Assembly: GCA_045563135.1 (NCBI GenBank) | Contig: JBJKUL010000002.1 | Location: 15,574 to 79,573 of the forward strand | DNA from: Actinomarina sp002308095 | GTDB lineage: Bacteria; Actinomycetota; Acidimicrobiia; Actinomarinales; Actinomarinaceae | Direction of reading: 5' to 3' | DNA length: 64,000 nucleotides | In this document: positions 24,381 to 33,411 of the stretch, one piece after another | How positions within the stretch are numbered: the stretch's first letter is position 1 | How the letters are laid out: each line of letters opens with the position of its first letter | Notes under the pieces: generated by a model | Databases searched by the model: none | Told to the model about the DNA's origin: nothing | What the model saw: only the letters and a program-made list of their open reading frames with translations | Translations under genes and position numbers: made by a program

Positions 24381-25192
24381 ATCTGACCAATACCTACTAA
24401 TACAACCAAAATAAATCCTATTAATTGTCTAGAAGTAAGAGTTTCATTTAATAAAATAGCTCCTAAAACAACACCTGTAACAGGCTCTAAATAAGAGATT
24501 GTACTTACTGCTATAGGTTTAATTATCTTAACAACATACCAATAAGTCATTAGTCCGACACCAGTTAGAAAGAAACCTAGAAAAATACTGATTGCAATGT
24601 TTTCAGATAGCCAATATCTTGATTCAAAAGTAAAGTTTATGAGTATTAAGGCTGCCACCGAGAGTTGTGCGAATGCAACCTTAAGACCACCTAGTTTAGA
24701 ACTGTATGACTCTCCAATTGTTATTATCAAAGATAAACTTATTGCACTTATTAATCCATACACCACTCCTTCAAATGACTTTATATTTGAAATATCTAAT
24801 AAATTGTAAAGACCAAAAAAACCTAAAAATATTAAAACTATCTGGTAAACCTTTGGTTTGTTTCCTCGCAGAAATTCAATTAGAAGTACGAATAATGGAT
24901 ATGAAAAAATTAGTCCAATTCCTACTGCAATAGAGTTCAATTCAATTGATTCAAACATTGTTACCCAATGAACTGCTAAAAGAGGTCCTAAAATTAATCC
25001 AGGTTTGACTAATTCTTTTAGATTAAAATCTTTCCTTACTAGTAAAGTAGCTAAAAATATTGTTCCTAGAAATGTTCTTATCCCGACCAGCCCAATAGAG
25101 GAGATATCTGAAGTTCTAATTATTAAAGGAATAGTTCCCCAAGAAATCGCTAGTAAAATTATTCCTGAATAGGCTTTTGTTGTTGGGTTCAT
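24341..25192 (-). CDS. EamA/DMT-superfamily transporter
   Basis: The 283 residues make ten hydrophobic segments in two repeats of five, the EamA layout. The second-repeat motif SYLEPVTGVVLGAILLNE near residue 235 is typical. Family members export amino acids or other small metabolites; substrate cannot be told. The gene directly follows dnaB on the same strand (adjacent bases), so it may be the last gene of the rpsF-ssb-rpsR-rplI-dnaB transcript. Confidence 0.85.
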   Translation of the reverse strand: MNPTTKAYSGIILLAISWGTIPLIIRTSDISSIGLVGIRTFLGTIFLATLLVRKDFNLKELVKPGLILGPLLAVHWVTMFESIELNSIAVGIGLIFSYPLFVLLIEFLRGNKPKVYQIVLIFLGFFGLYNLLDISNIKSFEGVVYGLISAISLSLIITIGESYSSKLGGLKVAFAQLSVAALILINFTFESRYWLSENIAISIFLGFFLTGVGLMTYWYVVKIIKPIAVSTISYLEPVTGVVLGAILLNETLTSRQLIGFILVVLVGIGQIYFDSKIKPASKV

Positions 25193-26548
25193 TTATTCAG
25201 ATTGTTTTGAATAATTAGTAAATTGAGTATATTCCTTACTGAAGTACAGGTCCACCTTACCGGTAGAACCAGACCTATTTTTAACAATATTAATTTCCGC
25301 AACTCCTGGTTTTTCTGTTGCCGGATTATAGTAATCGTCTCTATAGATCATCATTACAATGTCCGCATCTTGCTCAATAGCACCAGACTCTCTCAGGTCT
25401 CCAAGTCTTGGTCTTTTGTCTTCTCTTGCCTCTGCAGCTCTATTTAACTGAGAAAGAGCGATTATTGGCACTTTTAATTCCCTAGCAAGGTTTTTTAAAT
25501 TTCTACTGATTTCTGCGATCTCTTGCTGTCTGTTATCACCAGAGTTTCCTTGCATTAATTGAATATAGTCAACAACTATTAAATCTAAACCTCTTGAAGC
25601 TTTTAATCTTCTAGACTTTGCTCTGATGTCGGTAACAGTTATAACTGATGCATCATCAAAATAAAGAGGCATCGTGTTTACTGTTGAGGCAGCTTCAACA
25701 ACTCTTGACCACTTTTCAGGACCTAACTGACCTTTTCGTGCGTCACCTGAAGCAACTTTTGCTTCAGAAAATAGAACTCTTTGAACTAATTCTTCTTTAG
25801 TCATCTCTAAAGAGAAAAATGCAACCGTCTTCTTCTCTTTTGCAAGACTTGTTGCAATATTCAAAGCTAGTGAAGACTTACCCATGCTTGGACGGGCAGC
25901 AATAATTACAAGATTTCCATCTTGTAGTCCTGATAAGGTATTGTCTAGATCAATAAAGTTAGTTGGTAAACCAGAAAGGCCAGTACCTTGATTCTCTATT
26001 TCTTCAATTTGTTCAATTGCTTCATTTAGGAAATCTGAGACACCTACTAAACCATCTCCAATTGCATCATCTGATGCATTAAATATTGACTGTTCTGCTT
26101 CATCCATTACAGAAGAAATTTCTTTATCTAGCGCATAAGCAAGAAGTTCTATTCTTCCACTTGCTTTCAAGAGCTTCCTTCTGTTGGAGTGTTCTAAAAC
26201 AATTTCTATATACCTTTCAAAGTTGGCTGAACTAGGTACATTTTCAACAAGACGAGCTATATAAGATGCATTTAAACTAGTTGTATTTTTATTCTTAAAA
26301 ACAATTTCAGATACTGTAACGCTATCAATAGGCTTTCCAGAATCAAATAATTCCTTCATAGCATCAAATATTTTTTCATTATTTGGACTATAGAAATCTC
26401 CAGGCTTTACTGACTCCATTAACCTGTTTGAAGCATCTCTTGATAAAAGTGCACTGCCTAAAAGAGCTTCTTCTGCTTCGATACTACTTGGAGGAGCTTT
26501 TTGGACTCCTAGTGGATCTCTAGGTGAAACTGCTTCTGGCCCAGCCAT
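25193..26548 (-). CDS. dnaB: Replicative DNA helicase DnaB
   Basis: The hexameric helicase that unwinds DNA at the replication fork. An N-terminal primase-interacting domain (about 20-125) is followed by the RecA-like core: Walker A RPSMGKSSLALN near residue 220, Walker B region LIVVDYIQLMQG, and the DLRESGAIEQDADIVMMIYR motif near 400. At 451 residues it is intein-free and of normal length. The start shares a base with the stop of rplI, in the conserved rpsF-ssb-rpsR-rplI-dnaB order. Confidence 0.96.
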   Translation of the reverse strand: MAGPEAVSPRDPLGVQKAPPSSIEAEEALLGSALLSRDASNRLMESVKPGDFYSPNNEKIFDAMKELFDSGKPIDSVTVSEIVFKNKNTTSLNASYIARLVENVPSSANFERYIEIVLEHSNRRKLLKASGRIELLAYALDKEISSVMDEAEQSIFNASDDAIGDGLVGVSDFLNEAIEQIEEIENQGTGLSGLPTNFIDLDNTLSGLQDGNLVIIAARPSMGKSSLALNIATSLAKEKKTVAFFSLEMTKEELVQRVLFSEAKVASGDARKGQLGPEKWSRVVEAASTVNTMPLYFDDASVITVTDIRAKSRRLKASRGLDLIVVDYIQLMQGNSGDNRQQEIAEISRNLKNLARELKVPIIALSQLNRAAEAREDKRPRLGDLRESGAIEQDADIVMMIYRDDYYNPATEKPGVAEINIVKNRSGSTGKVDLYFSKEYTQFTNYSKQSE

Positions 26549-27000
26549 TATTTTGTTTCAGGAACTATTTCCAAAGTAACGTCAAAACTGACATCGGAAC
26601 TTAGTTTTACATTCACTGTATGTAGACCAATTTCCTTAACTTGGTCCTGTACAATGACTTGGTCTTCTTCTAATTTAAATGTTGAAAATTTTTCAATTGA
26701 TTCAATTATTTGTGCATTTGTTACTGCAGCGTATAGAGTTCCTTCATCAGTTGAGTTCTGAGCTATCACTAAGTGTGCATCTGCTAATGCTTGCTGAATA
26801 GAATCTGCAAGCTCACTACTCTCTTCAAGTACTGCTTGTCTTTTTTCTTGCATTCTTTCAGCTATTGATACATTTTTTGCTGTAGCTACCATTGCTAAAT
26901 TTTTGGGTATTAAATAATTGCGTGCGTAACCTTTTGCAACATTAACAATGTCTCCCTTGCGACCAAGTTTTGATATATCGGCGTTAAGTATTAACTTCAT
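26548..27000 (-). CDS. rplI: 50S ribosomal protein L9
   Basis: L9 binds 23S rRNA with its N-terminal domain and reaches out of the ribosome through a long helix. The N-terminal KLGRKGDIVNVAKGYARNYLIPKNLA signature is complete, followed by the connecting helix and C-terminal domain (150 residues, normal). It overlaps rpsR by 4 bases and dnaB by one. Confidence 0.96.
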   Translation of the reverse strand: MKLILNADISKLGRKGDIVNVAKGYARNYLIPKNLAMVATAKNVSIAERMQEKRQAVLEESSELADSIQQALADAHLVIAQNSTDEGTLYAAVTNAQIIESIEKFSTFKLEEDQVIVQDQVKEIGLHTVNVKLSSDVSFDVTLEIVPETK

Positions 27001-27287
27001 CGTCTGTTGTAGGATTGTTTGTAAGTGCTTGTTGTAACATAAGGAAGTAATGCAAGTTCTCTAGCAACTTTAACAAGACGTGCAACTTTTGCTTGTTCCT
27101 GCTTAGTAATACCAGTGATTAAACTTGATCGAATTTTACCCCTGTCTGATACGAATTTTTCTAAAAGCTTTACATCTTTGTATGTAGCTCTTGAAATTTG
27201 TTCTTTAGTTACTCTTCTTTGTTTTGGGGCATCATATTTTGAAGCCTTAAACTTTGGAGCTCTTTTTTGACCTTGTGCTTGTCCCAT
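26997..27287 (-). CDS. rpsR: 30S ribosomal protein S18
   Basis: S18 pairs with S6 on the platform of the small subunit. The core KDVKLLEKFVSDRGKI and SLITGITKQEQAKVARLVKVAR segments are unmistakable. A ~20-residue basic N-terminal extension makes it 96 residues, longer than the ~75 of E. coli. An AGGAGG ribosome-binding site precedes the ATG. The gene lies between ssb and rplI as in most bacteria. Confidence 0.95.
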   Translation of the reverse strand: MGQAQGQKRAPKFKASKYDAPKQRRVTKEQISRATYKDVKLLEKFVSDRGKIRSSLITGITKQEQAKVARLVKVARELALLPYVTTSTYKQSYNRR

Positions 27288-27298
27288 TTACATACCTC

Positions 27299-27724
27299 CT
27301 AAAATGGTGCTTCGTTTTCTTCAAAATTATCTCTAGCTTTGGGCATATCTGAAGATCCAGAAGAACCTGAATCTACACTTGCTGTTGCCCACTTCAAAGC
27401 TGGTCCAATTTCGTCAATTACAATTGATACTTTCGATCTGTTTCCACCTTGTTGGTCTTCCCATGTTGAGTAGTTAAGTTTTCCAACAATTATTACTCTC
27501 ATGCCTTTTGTTAAAGATGTGCTTACATTTTCTGCTTGTTGGCCAAAAACTACACCGCTAAAGTATTGCGGATCATCATCAACATTGACCCATTCACCAT
27601 CTGTAAATCTTCTTTTTTTGGGTCCCGCAAAATTTATATCTAACACTGACATACCAGAGTTTGTTGTTCTCAGCTCTGGATCCATTGTTATGGTTCCCAC
27701 TATTGTTACTGTATTATCTACCAT
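27299..27724 (-). CDS. ssb: Single-stranded DNA-binding protein
   Basis: The OB-fold is visible from the VTIVGTITMDPELRTT start through VVFGQQAENVSTSLTKGMRVIIVGKL. After a short Gly/Ser linker it ends in the acidic NEEAPF tip that contacts partner proteins (C-terminal Phe preserved). At 141 residues it is a short SSB. It follows rpsF by 10 bases and precedes rpsR by 11, within the ribosomal/replication operon. Confidence 0.93.
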   Translation of the reverse strand: MVDNTVTIVGTITMDPELRTTNSGMSVLDINFAGPKKRRFTDGEWVNVDDDPQYFSGVVFGQQAENVSTSLTKGMRVIIVGKLNYSTWEDQQGGNRSKVSIVIDEIGPALKWATASVDSGSSGSSDMPKARDNFEENEAPF

Positions 27725-27734
27725 GTCTATACCT

Positions 27735-28022
27735 CTAGCTTTCCATCTTTAAGACTTTGTGTCTAATCACATCATCAGATATTTTTAGCACTCTATCAAG
27801 TTCACTTGGCACGGTTGGAGGTGCTTCAAAGGTTGTGATTGTGTATATACCTTCGTTGAAAGTTTCAATTTGATAGGCAAGTTTTCTTTTTTGCCATACA
27901 CTTTGCTCTGAAATTGAACCACCATTGCTAGTGATAATTTCAGTGATATTATTGTGAATTTCTTCAACCAGACTGTCGTCTGCTGTTGGTCTCACTATAG
28001 AGACCAGATCATATTTAGTCAT
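27735..28022 (-). CDS. rpsF: 30S ribosomal protein S6
   Basis: S6 partners S18. The KYDLVSIVRPTADDS start, WQKRKLAYQIE and DVIRHKVLK motifs identify it. The open frame begins at an ATG at 28040, but that ATG overlaps the AGGAG ribosome-binding site that serves the ATG at 28022, and starting at 28022 gives the normal 95 residues with the usual MTKYDL-type N-terminus. It is the first gene of the rpsF-ssb-rpsR-rplI-dnaB operon. Confidence 0.95.
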   Translation of the reverse strand: MTKYDLVSIVRPTADDSLVEEIHNNITEIITSNGGSISEQSVWQKRKLAYQIETFNEGIYTITTFEAPPTVPSELDRVLKISDDVIRHKVLKMES

Positions 28023-28093
28023 ATTTTCTCCTATGGACACTTGTACGTGGCTTCTTTTGAAGCAGGTACTTATAATTTAATACTAGAAATAGC

Positions 28094-28957
28094 TTATGAC
28101 AGAATTTTTTTAATTTCTTTTTTCCACTCTTCTAAAGAATCTTGTAAATCTGACCCCATTGCGTAAGAGTGATCTTCAGTGGGAAATTCTCTGTTTTGTA
28201 CCTCTAATTTGAATGTTTTCAATGCTTCTACAGTATCCTCATACTGCTCTGAAAATCTCTTTACAAATTTAGCGTCTATATATTCTTTTGACTTCATACC
28301 TAATATGTCGTGCAATACAAGAACTTGTCCATCCGTAGATTTTCCAGCTCCAATACCAATAGTCGGGATGTCTAAGGCTTCAGATATCGATTCAGCAACT
28401 ATTGAAGGAACTCCCTCAAGAACCATTGAGAAACACCCAATTTCTTGAAGTAATAATGCATCTTCAAATAACTTTTTTGCTAACTCTAGGGTTTTACCCT
28501 GAATTTTGTAACCACCCATCATGTTTATAGATTGTGGGGTCAACCCGAGGTGACCCATTACAGGTATTTCAGCATTTATTAAAGACTCTATAGTAGATTT
28601 TCTCTTTGAGCCCCCCTCAACTTTGACTGCATCAGCTTTGCCTATTTGAATAAATTTTGCAGCATTCTTTAAGGTTTCAGGAATATCTACGTGATAAGAC
28701 ATATATGGCATATCAGCTACTACAAGGGAATCAGGTTTTGCATTGGTAACAGCTTTTACGTGATGTAACATTTCATCAACTGTTACAGAAAGTGTGTCAT
28801 CATGACCTAAAACAACCTGAGCGAGACTGTCTCCAACTAAGATAATGTCAATCCCTGCATCCGATGCTGCTTTGGCAGATGGATAATCGTAGGCTGTAAC
28901 CATAGAAATTATCTCTTTATTTTTTAAATTAACAATATTAGGTACTGTTTTATTCAC
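28094..28957 (-). CDS. panB: 3-methyl-2-oxobutanoate hydroxymethyltransferase
   Basis: PanB transfers a hydroxymethyl group to ketoisovalerate in pantothenate (CoA) synthesis. Family motifs: MVTAYDYPSAKAASDAGID, DSLAQVVLGHDDT, VKVEGG, GHLGLTPQSI and the IGIGAGKSTDGQVLVLHD loop. The N-terminal Asp ligand for Mg2+ and the catalytic Glu region are in place. Length 287 is slightly over the usual ~265. It starts with GTG after a strong AGAGAGGA ribosome-binding site. panC and panD are not in the window. Confidence 0.95.
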   Translation of the reverse strand: MNKTVPNIVNLKNKEIISMVTAYDYPSAKAASDAGIDIILVGDSLAQVVLGHDDTLSVTVDEMLHHVKAVTNAKPDSLVVADMPYMSYHVDIPETLKNAAKFIQIGKADAVKVEGGSKRKSTIESLINAEIPVMGHLGLTPQSINMMGGYKIQGKTLELAKKLFEDALLLQEIGCFSMVLEGVPSIVAESISEALDIPTIGIGAGKSTDGQVLVLHDILGMKSKEYIDAKFVKRFSEQYEDTVEALKTFKLEVQNREFPTEDHSYAMGSDLQDSLEEWKKEIKKILS

Positions 28958-29085
28958 TATTTCCTCTCTCCGCTTTAAAAGTCGAAGGATTAATCTAATT
29001 TTATTATTAATTCACTATTAAACAAGTTTTATTTAATTGGATTAAATTATTTTTTTTGTAATTTATGATTCGATAAATATTCCAA

Positions 29086-29091
29086 TAACAT
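29086..29091 (+). promoter_or_regulatory. -10 box of msrA (leaderless)
   Basis: TAACAT ends 7 bases before the ATG at 29099. Confidence 0.5.
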
Positions 29092-29098
29092 TCTTCAT

Positions 29099-29734
29099 AT
29101 GAAGTTTTTAAAATTCACACTTTTATTAATATTGATATCATGCACAGCAACAGGTACTGCTGAGGAAGAGATAATTATGACAACTGAAAATGAAGAAGTA
29201 GCAACTACTGGCAACCAAAAAGCATACTTTGCTGGTGGGTGTTTTTGGTGTATGGAGCCACCATTTGAGGCTATGGAAGGAGTTTTAGGTGCAACATCTG
29301 GTTATATGGGTGGAACTATGGAAAATCCAACTTATGAAGATGTAGTAACCGGTGAGACTGGACATGCAGAGGTTGTGGAGATTTTATTCGATCCGAATAT
29401 AGTCTCTTATGAAGAACTCCTTGAAGTGTTTTGGAGGAATATAGACCCGACAGCATTAAATTATCAGTTTGCTGATGTTGGTTCTCAATATAGGACAGAG
29501 ATATTTACAGTTGGAGAAAATCAGATGCAATTAGCTGAAGCATCCAAAAAAGAACTGGGTGATTCAGGAAAGTTTGATAAACCGATTGTTACAGCTATAT
29601 CTGCAGCACCCACTTTTTATATAGCTGAAGAATATCATCAAGACTTCTATAAAAAACAGGCAATGAGATATGAGATGTATGCGAAAGCTAGTGGAAGAAA
29701 AGGTTATATCGAAGAAACTTGGGGCAACGACTAA
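29099..29734 (+). CDS. msrA: Peptide methionine-S-sulfoxide reductase MsrA, predicted lipoprotein
   Basis: MsrA repairs oxidised Met. The catalytic GGCFWCMEPPF motif (C48, C51) is followed by the SGYMGG, GHAEVV and YRTEIF family segments. Unusually it begins with a lipoprotein signal: a hydrophobic run ending LISC with C15 as the acylation site, then an acidic spacer to residue 40. The enzyme should therefore sit on the outer face of the membrane. The end lacks the additional resolving Cys seen in many MsrA proteins. It overlaps a nucleoside hydrolase gene by 4 bases, tail to tail. Confidence 0.93.
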   Translation: MKFLKFTLLLILISCTATGTAEEEIIMTTENEEVATTGNQKAYFAGGCFWCMEPPFEAMEGVLGATSGYMGGTMENPTYEDVVTGETGHAEVVEILFDPNIVSYEELLEVFWRNIDPTALNYQFADVGSQYRTEIFTVGENQMQLAEASKKELGDSGKFDKPIVTAISAAPTFYIAEEYHQDFYKKQAMRYEMYAKASGRKGYIEETWGND

Positions 29735-30696
29735 TCTCGAATAGTTTTATATAAAGTTTCTTTCCACTGGTCAGAATCTATCTCCCAAATAACATTTATG
29801 TTTCTTTCAGTATGACTCCAGTGCTCATCTATATGTGGTTCGCTCTCACCAACATGTAGTTGATCTACAATTGTCATTCCCCTTGCGGGACCGTCGATAA
29901 CAACTTGAACATTGTGTCTAGATACTTTTTTTGTAACATCTGGATTTAAAGCCACGGCCATTGCCACTGGGTCAGGAAGTCCTAAGCCTGGATCGCCTAA
30001 CCAGTTTTGGCTTGAGTCGAGAGCGTGTTTATTACAGTCGATTGTAAAATCTGCTTTATCTGTCTTAAAACTGTATGCGAGTTCCATTTCCTCTTCAGTA
30101 AGATTAGCCTCACCTCTACAAAGTTCCCATCCGACCATGGCTATATCATGGTGTTTTGATTTAAAAACAATGTCTGCTGCCTCAGGGTCACACCAAATGT
30201 TATATTCTGCAGCAGGAGTGACGTTGCCAACTGTGTTGGCTGCACCACCCATAATGACTACTCTTTTAAGTTTGAGAAAAGATTCTGGATATTTTGTTAT
30301 AAAGTTTGCAACATTTGTTAATGGACCTAAAGTAACCAGAGTAATTTCATTAGGGTTTTCATTAATCAGATTATTTAGTACTTCAATGAAATCTTCGTCC
30401 CGTTCTTGTAGTTTAGGTGCAGGATAATTCATATTGCCCATGCCATCGGGTCCATGAAACCAGTCGGCATGTTCTCTTTTTTTTACTAATGGCTTATCTG
30501 CGCCAACATAAACGGGTACATCTTTTTTACAAAGCTCAACAGTATATCGTGCATTGATACTACCTTGGTGTACCGACATGTTGCCGGAAACTATACTAAT
30601 TCCTAGTACATCAACATCATCCCATTCAAGAGCCATAAGTAGAGCGACTGCATCATCAGAAGCTGTATCTGTGTCTATAAAATATTTATTTTTCAT
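29731..30696 (-). CDS. Inosine/uridine-preferring nucleoside hydrolase (copy 1)
   Basis: These enzymes split ribonucleosides into base and ribose using a Ca2+ held by an Asp cluster. The signature IDTDTASDDAVAL is at the N-terminus when the start is taken at the ATG at 30696 rather than at the in-frame upstream codon at 30714. VTLGPLTNVA, VIMGGAANTVGNVTPAAEYNIWCDPEAA and DPVAMAVAL follow in order. Length 321 is normal. A related copy lies at 33412-34398. The clustering with transporters, ribokinase and uridine phosphorylase points to nucleoside salvage. Confidence 0.92.
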   Translation of the reverse strand: MKNKYFIDTDTASDDAVALLMALEWDDVDVLGISIVSGNMSVHQGSINARYTVELCKKDVPVYVGADKPLVKKREHADWFHGPDGMGNMNYPAPKLQERDEDFIEVLNNLINENPNEITLVTLGPLTNVANFITKYPESFLKLKRVVIMGGAANTVGNVTPAAEYNIWCDPEAADIVFKSKHHDIAMVGWELCRGEANLTEEEMELAYSFKTDKADFTIDCNKHALDSSQNWLGDPGLGLPDPVAMAVALNPDVTKKVSRHNVQVVIDGPARGMTIVDQLHVGESEPHIDEHWSHTERNINVIWEIDSDQWKETLYKTIRD

Positions 30697-30766
30697 ATCA
30701 GTAAAGGATATCAAAAGTTGTTCAAAGATTCTCTGAAATTATTATCTAGTTTGAATCTGTTAAAAC

Positions 30767-31621
30767 TTAATTGTTTGCTTTTTTTAAGTTAAGCCAATTA
30801 GCAAAAATAATTAACGATGCTCCAAAGTATATAAAAATATCTCCTTGTTCTGAATAAAAGAAAACTCCAATCAATACAACAATAGGTAATCTTAATAAAT
30901 CAATAGGGGCAACTACTGTTGGTGGAGCAAGTGACAGTGCTGTAGTGATACAATAGTGAGCACCTAATCCTGCAAACCCAATTGTCACTATCCAAATAAT
31001 GTTTTCATTTGTTGGTATATCTAATTGTCCATCTAAAAGAGAAGTAATTAATCCAAATACTAGCTGCATAGAGGTTAAGAAAAATAGAATAGTTAATGTA
31101 GACTCGGTTCTTGTAAGCTTTCTTGTGTAAATATTTGTTAGAGCAAACATAATCGCAGAAATTGCAGCAGCAATTAATCCTAAATTTAAAGTTTCGATAT
31201 CTGGTCTTACCGTAATCAAAACCCCAACAAAACCAATACAAACTGAAATTATTTTATATTTATCTAACTTTTCATTTAACATTAAATATGAAAAGAAAAC
31301 TATCCATATTGGCATCGTGAATTCTAATGATGTAACCTCCGCAAGTGTTATTGAGGCTAAAGCATAAAGCCAAAGATTCTGCCCTATAAAGTGAGCTAAG
31401 TTCCTCTTTAAATGTGTTCTTATTTCTTTTAAATTTATTTCATGAAGCAGGTTCTTCTTTACTAGGAAGAATAAAATAATACATACTCCTATTACACTTC
31501 GAAAAAATAAAATTTCAAAGGTATCTATTTGAAGAGAGATTTCTTTTCCTGCTATGGCCATTGATGTTAAACAGAACACGCCTCCAATCATCCATAATGA
31601 ACCTTTTATCGTGTCGGTCAT
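30767..31621 (-). CDS. EamA/DMT-superfamily transporter in nucleoside region
   Basis: The 284 residues form ten helices in two EamA repeats; VTSLEFTMPIWIVFFSYLMLNE (near residue 95) is the end-of-first-repeat motif. It is a different subgroup from the protein at 24341. It follows the lipoprotein gene by 3 bases and precedes nucleoside hydrolase 1, so it may move a nucleoside, a base or ribose; the family alone does not say. Confidence 0.83.
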   Translation of the reverse strand: MTDTIKGSLWMIGGVFCLTSMAIAGKEISLQIDTFEILFFRSVIGVCIILFFLVKKNLLHEINLKEIRTHLKRNLAHFIGQNLWLYALASITLAEVTSLEFTMPIWIVFFSYLMLNEKLDKYKIISVCIGFVGVLITVRPDIETLNLGLIAAAISAIMFALTNIYTRKLTRTESTLTILFFLTSMQLVFGLITSLLDGQLDIPTNENIIWIVTIGFAGLGAHYCITTALSLAPPTVVAPIDLLRLPIVVLIGVFFYSEQGDIFIYFGASLIIFANWLNLKKANN

Positions 31622-31624
31622 TAA

Positions 31625-32197
31625 CTACAAACTTCCACAATATTTTCTCAGAACGCCCTTGGGGTAACTTTCACTTACAACAAAATCTGGATCTGGTGTT
31701 AATGTATTTTGAGACTTTGAAGAAAGGAGGTCTCTATACTCATCAGAAGTTCTCCAAAATTTAATGCTATATTCTTGATTTTCCTCCCACCATTGAACTT
31801 CATCTTGGATATTCCATTCATTGTTTATTGAAATTAAGTGTTCTTCAAGAGCAGTATTAGCATTTCTTGAATCAAGAAAATTGTTATAAAAACCATCAAT
31901 CACACCTTGTAAGTCTGAATTACTGATTACATAATTTTCAATAATATTATCAAGTCCATCAAGGCCAATTTTATTTATTCTTAAAGCCTCGTTAACATAA
32001 TCTAACTTTGTGGCGTCAATATAAGAGTAATTCCTGTATATTTCACTTTTATATGCCTCGACTTGGATAACATCAAAAATTCTTTCAATCTCATCAGCAA
32101 GTTGAATACAGTTATCAATTTTTTTTTCTGATGTAGAGTCAATGCTTGAACAAGAAATTAAAAATAGAAATACTAATAGATGTATTTTATTTTTCAT
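31625..32197 (-). CDS. Predicted lipoprotein, unknown
   Basis: The signal peptide ends in the lipobox LISC with C16 as the acylated residue. The mature ~170 residues are mostly helical, rich in Asp/Asn/Glu, with several Trp near residues 130-150, and no family that I recognise. It overlaps the MFS gene by 11 bases and lies 3 bases before the DMT gene, so it could be a surface partner of either transporter. Confidence 0.65.
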   Translation of the reverse strand: MKNKIHLLVFLFLISCSSIDSTSEKKIDNCIQLADEIERIFDVIQVEAYKSEIYRNYSYIDATKLDYVNEALRINKIGLDGLDNIIENYVISNSDLQGVIDGFYNNFLDSRNANTALEEHLISINNEWNIQDEVQWWEENQEYSIKFWRTSDEYRDLLSSKSQNTLTPDPDFVVSESYPKGVLRKYCGSL

Positions 32198-33365
32198 TAT
32201 GCCACCCTTTATTAAAGGGTAGAAGAAATATTGGAATTATGGTAAAGATTAAAAACAGATTTTGAGCTGTATTTAATGAATATGATTCAATAAAATAACC
32301 TGTCACTGTAGAACCTATCGCAATTCCCGATCCAACAGAACTGGCTAACCAAGAAAAAGCTTCTGTTAACTTTCCACTTTCGGTTACATTTGAAACATAG
32401 CTGTTAGCTAGTAAAAATATAGGACCAATTCCCAACCCACAAAGAAAACCAGAAAATATGATTAAATTTCTAGTTTCAAAGAAATAAAAAGTTGAGACTG
32501 AAATTGCTAGAAATAAAAAAACAAAATTATAATTCACTAAGCTTTTTGTATTTTTAAAAAAATAGCCATATAACAAAGCACTTACTAATGCAGTGAAACC
32601 ATTTACAAGATAATAAAATGCTGTAAGGTTTTTTATGTTACCAAGATCTTCCTTGGCCACTACAAATACTGAGATAGAACTCAGACAAGCGCCAAGGAAA
32701 ACTAACGAAATCAATAAGATTGCTTTATTTCTCGAAAACCATACTGATGTATTTTTAGATGCCATTTCTTTAACATTTCCAATATCAATACTGTTGAAAA
32801 AGACCACGCCTATTGTTCCTGTTATAGAACTTATTGCTGCAATATAAAGAGCGATTATTGGATTTATATAGTTTGAAACTGTTGCGAAAACTGATGGTCC
32901 TAGGAGAAAATTTAATTCATCAATAGAAGACTCTATCGCCTGTACTTTTTGGTTATCTTCTTCACTAGTAATAGCTTTCCAATTCCTTCGAGTGTAAGCA
33001 CCTATGTTGGGTACTGAAATACCTAAAAGTACGGAAAGTAAGATATAAACTAATTCACTCTGAAAATCTCCAATGGTTATTAGTAATGAAGAAGTAGTGA
33101 ATCCTGTAAGTAAAATACCAACAATTCTTTTTTGACCTAATTTATCCACTAATCTTCCATTTACTGGCTGAATTAAGGCATTTGAGATACTGAAACTTGC
33201 TGCCATTGCTCCACCTATAGCATATGAACCTGTTTTATAATTTCCAAAGATAACCATACCGACTTGTAACATTGAAAATGGTGCTCGACCGAGAGCACCA
33301 AAAAATATTAGATTCTTAGCTCCCTCGAGGCTGATTAGTTTTTTATACGTAGCTTCAGTGGCCAT
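32187..33365 (-). CDS. Major facilitator superfamily transporter
   Basis: The 392 residues have twelve hydrophobic segments in two halves. The loop 2-3 motif GRLVDKLGQKRIVG near residue 70 is the MFS signature (GxxxDxxGxRR type). The C-terminus ends with FNKGWHNEK in the cytoplasm. It lies in one run with a lipoprotein, a DMT transporter and nucleoside hydrolases, so nucleoside uptake is a plausible role; an efflux function cannot be excluded. Confidence 0.85.
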   Translation of the reverse strand: MATEATYKKLISLEGAKNLIFFGALGRAPFSMLQVGMVIFGNYKTGSYAIGGAMAASFSISNALIQPVNGRLVDKLGQKRIVGILLTGFTTSSLLITIGDFQSELVYILLSVLLGISVPNIGAYTRRNWKAITSEEDNQKVQAIESSIDELNFLLGPSVFATVSNYINPIIALYIAAISSITGTIGVVFFNSIDIGNVKEMASKNTSVWFSRNKAILLISLVFLGACLSSISVFVVAKEDLGNIKNLTAFYYLVNGFTALVSALLYGYFFKNTKSLVNYNFVFLFLAISVSTFYFFETRNLIIFSGFLCGLGIGPIFLLANSYVSNVTESGKLTEAFSWLASSVGSGIAIGSTVTGYFIESYSLNTAQNLFLIFTIIPIFLLPFNKGWHNEK

Positions 33366-33411
33366 TACTACATTGTTGTATGTAAATAAAAATACCTAGT
33401 AAAAAGTTAAG

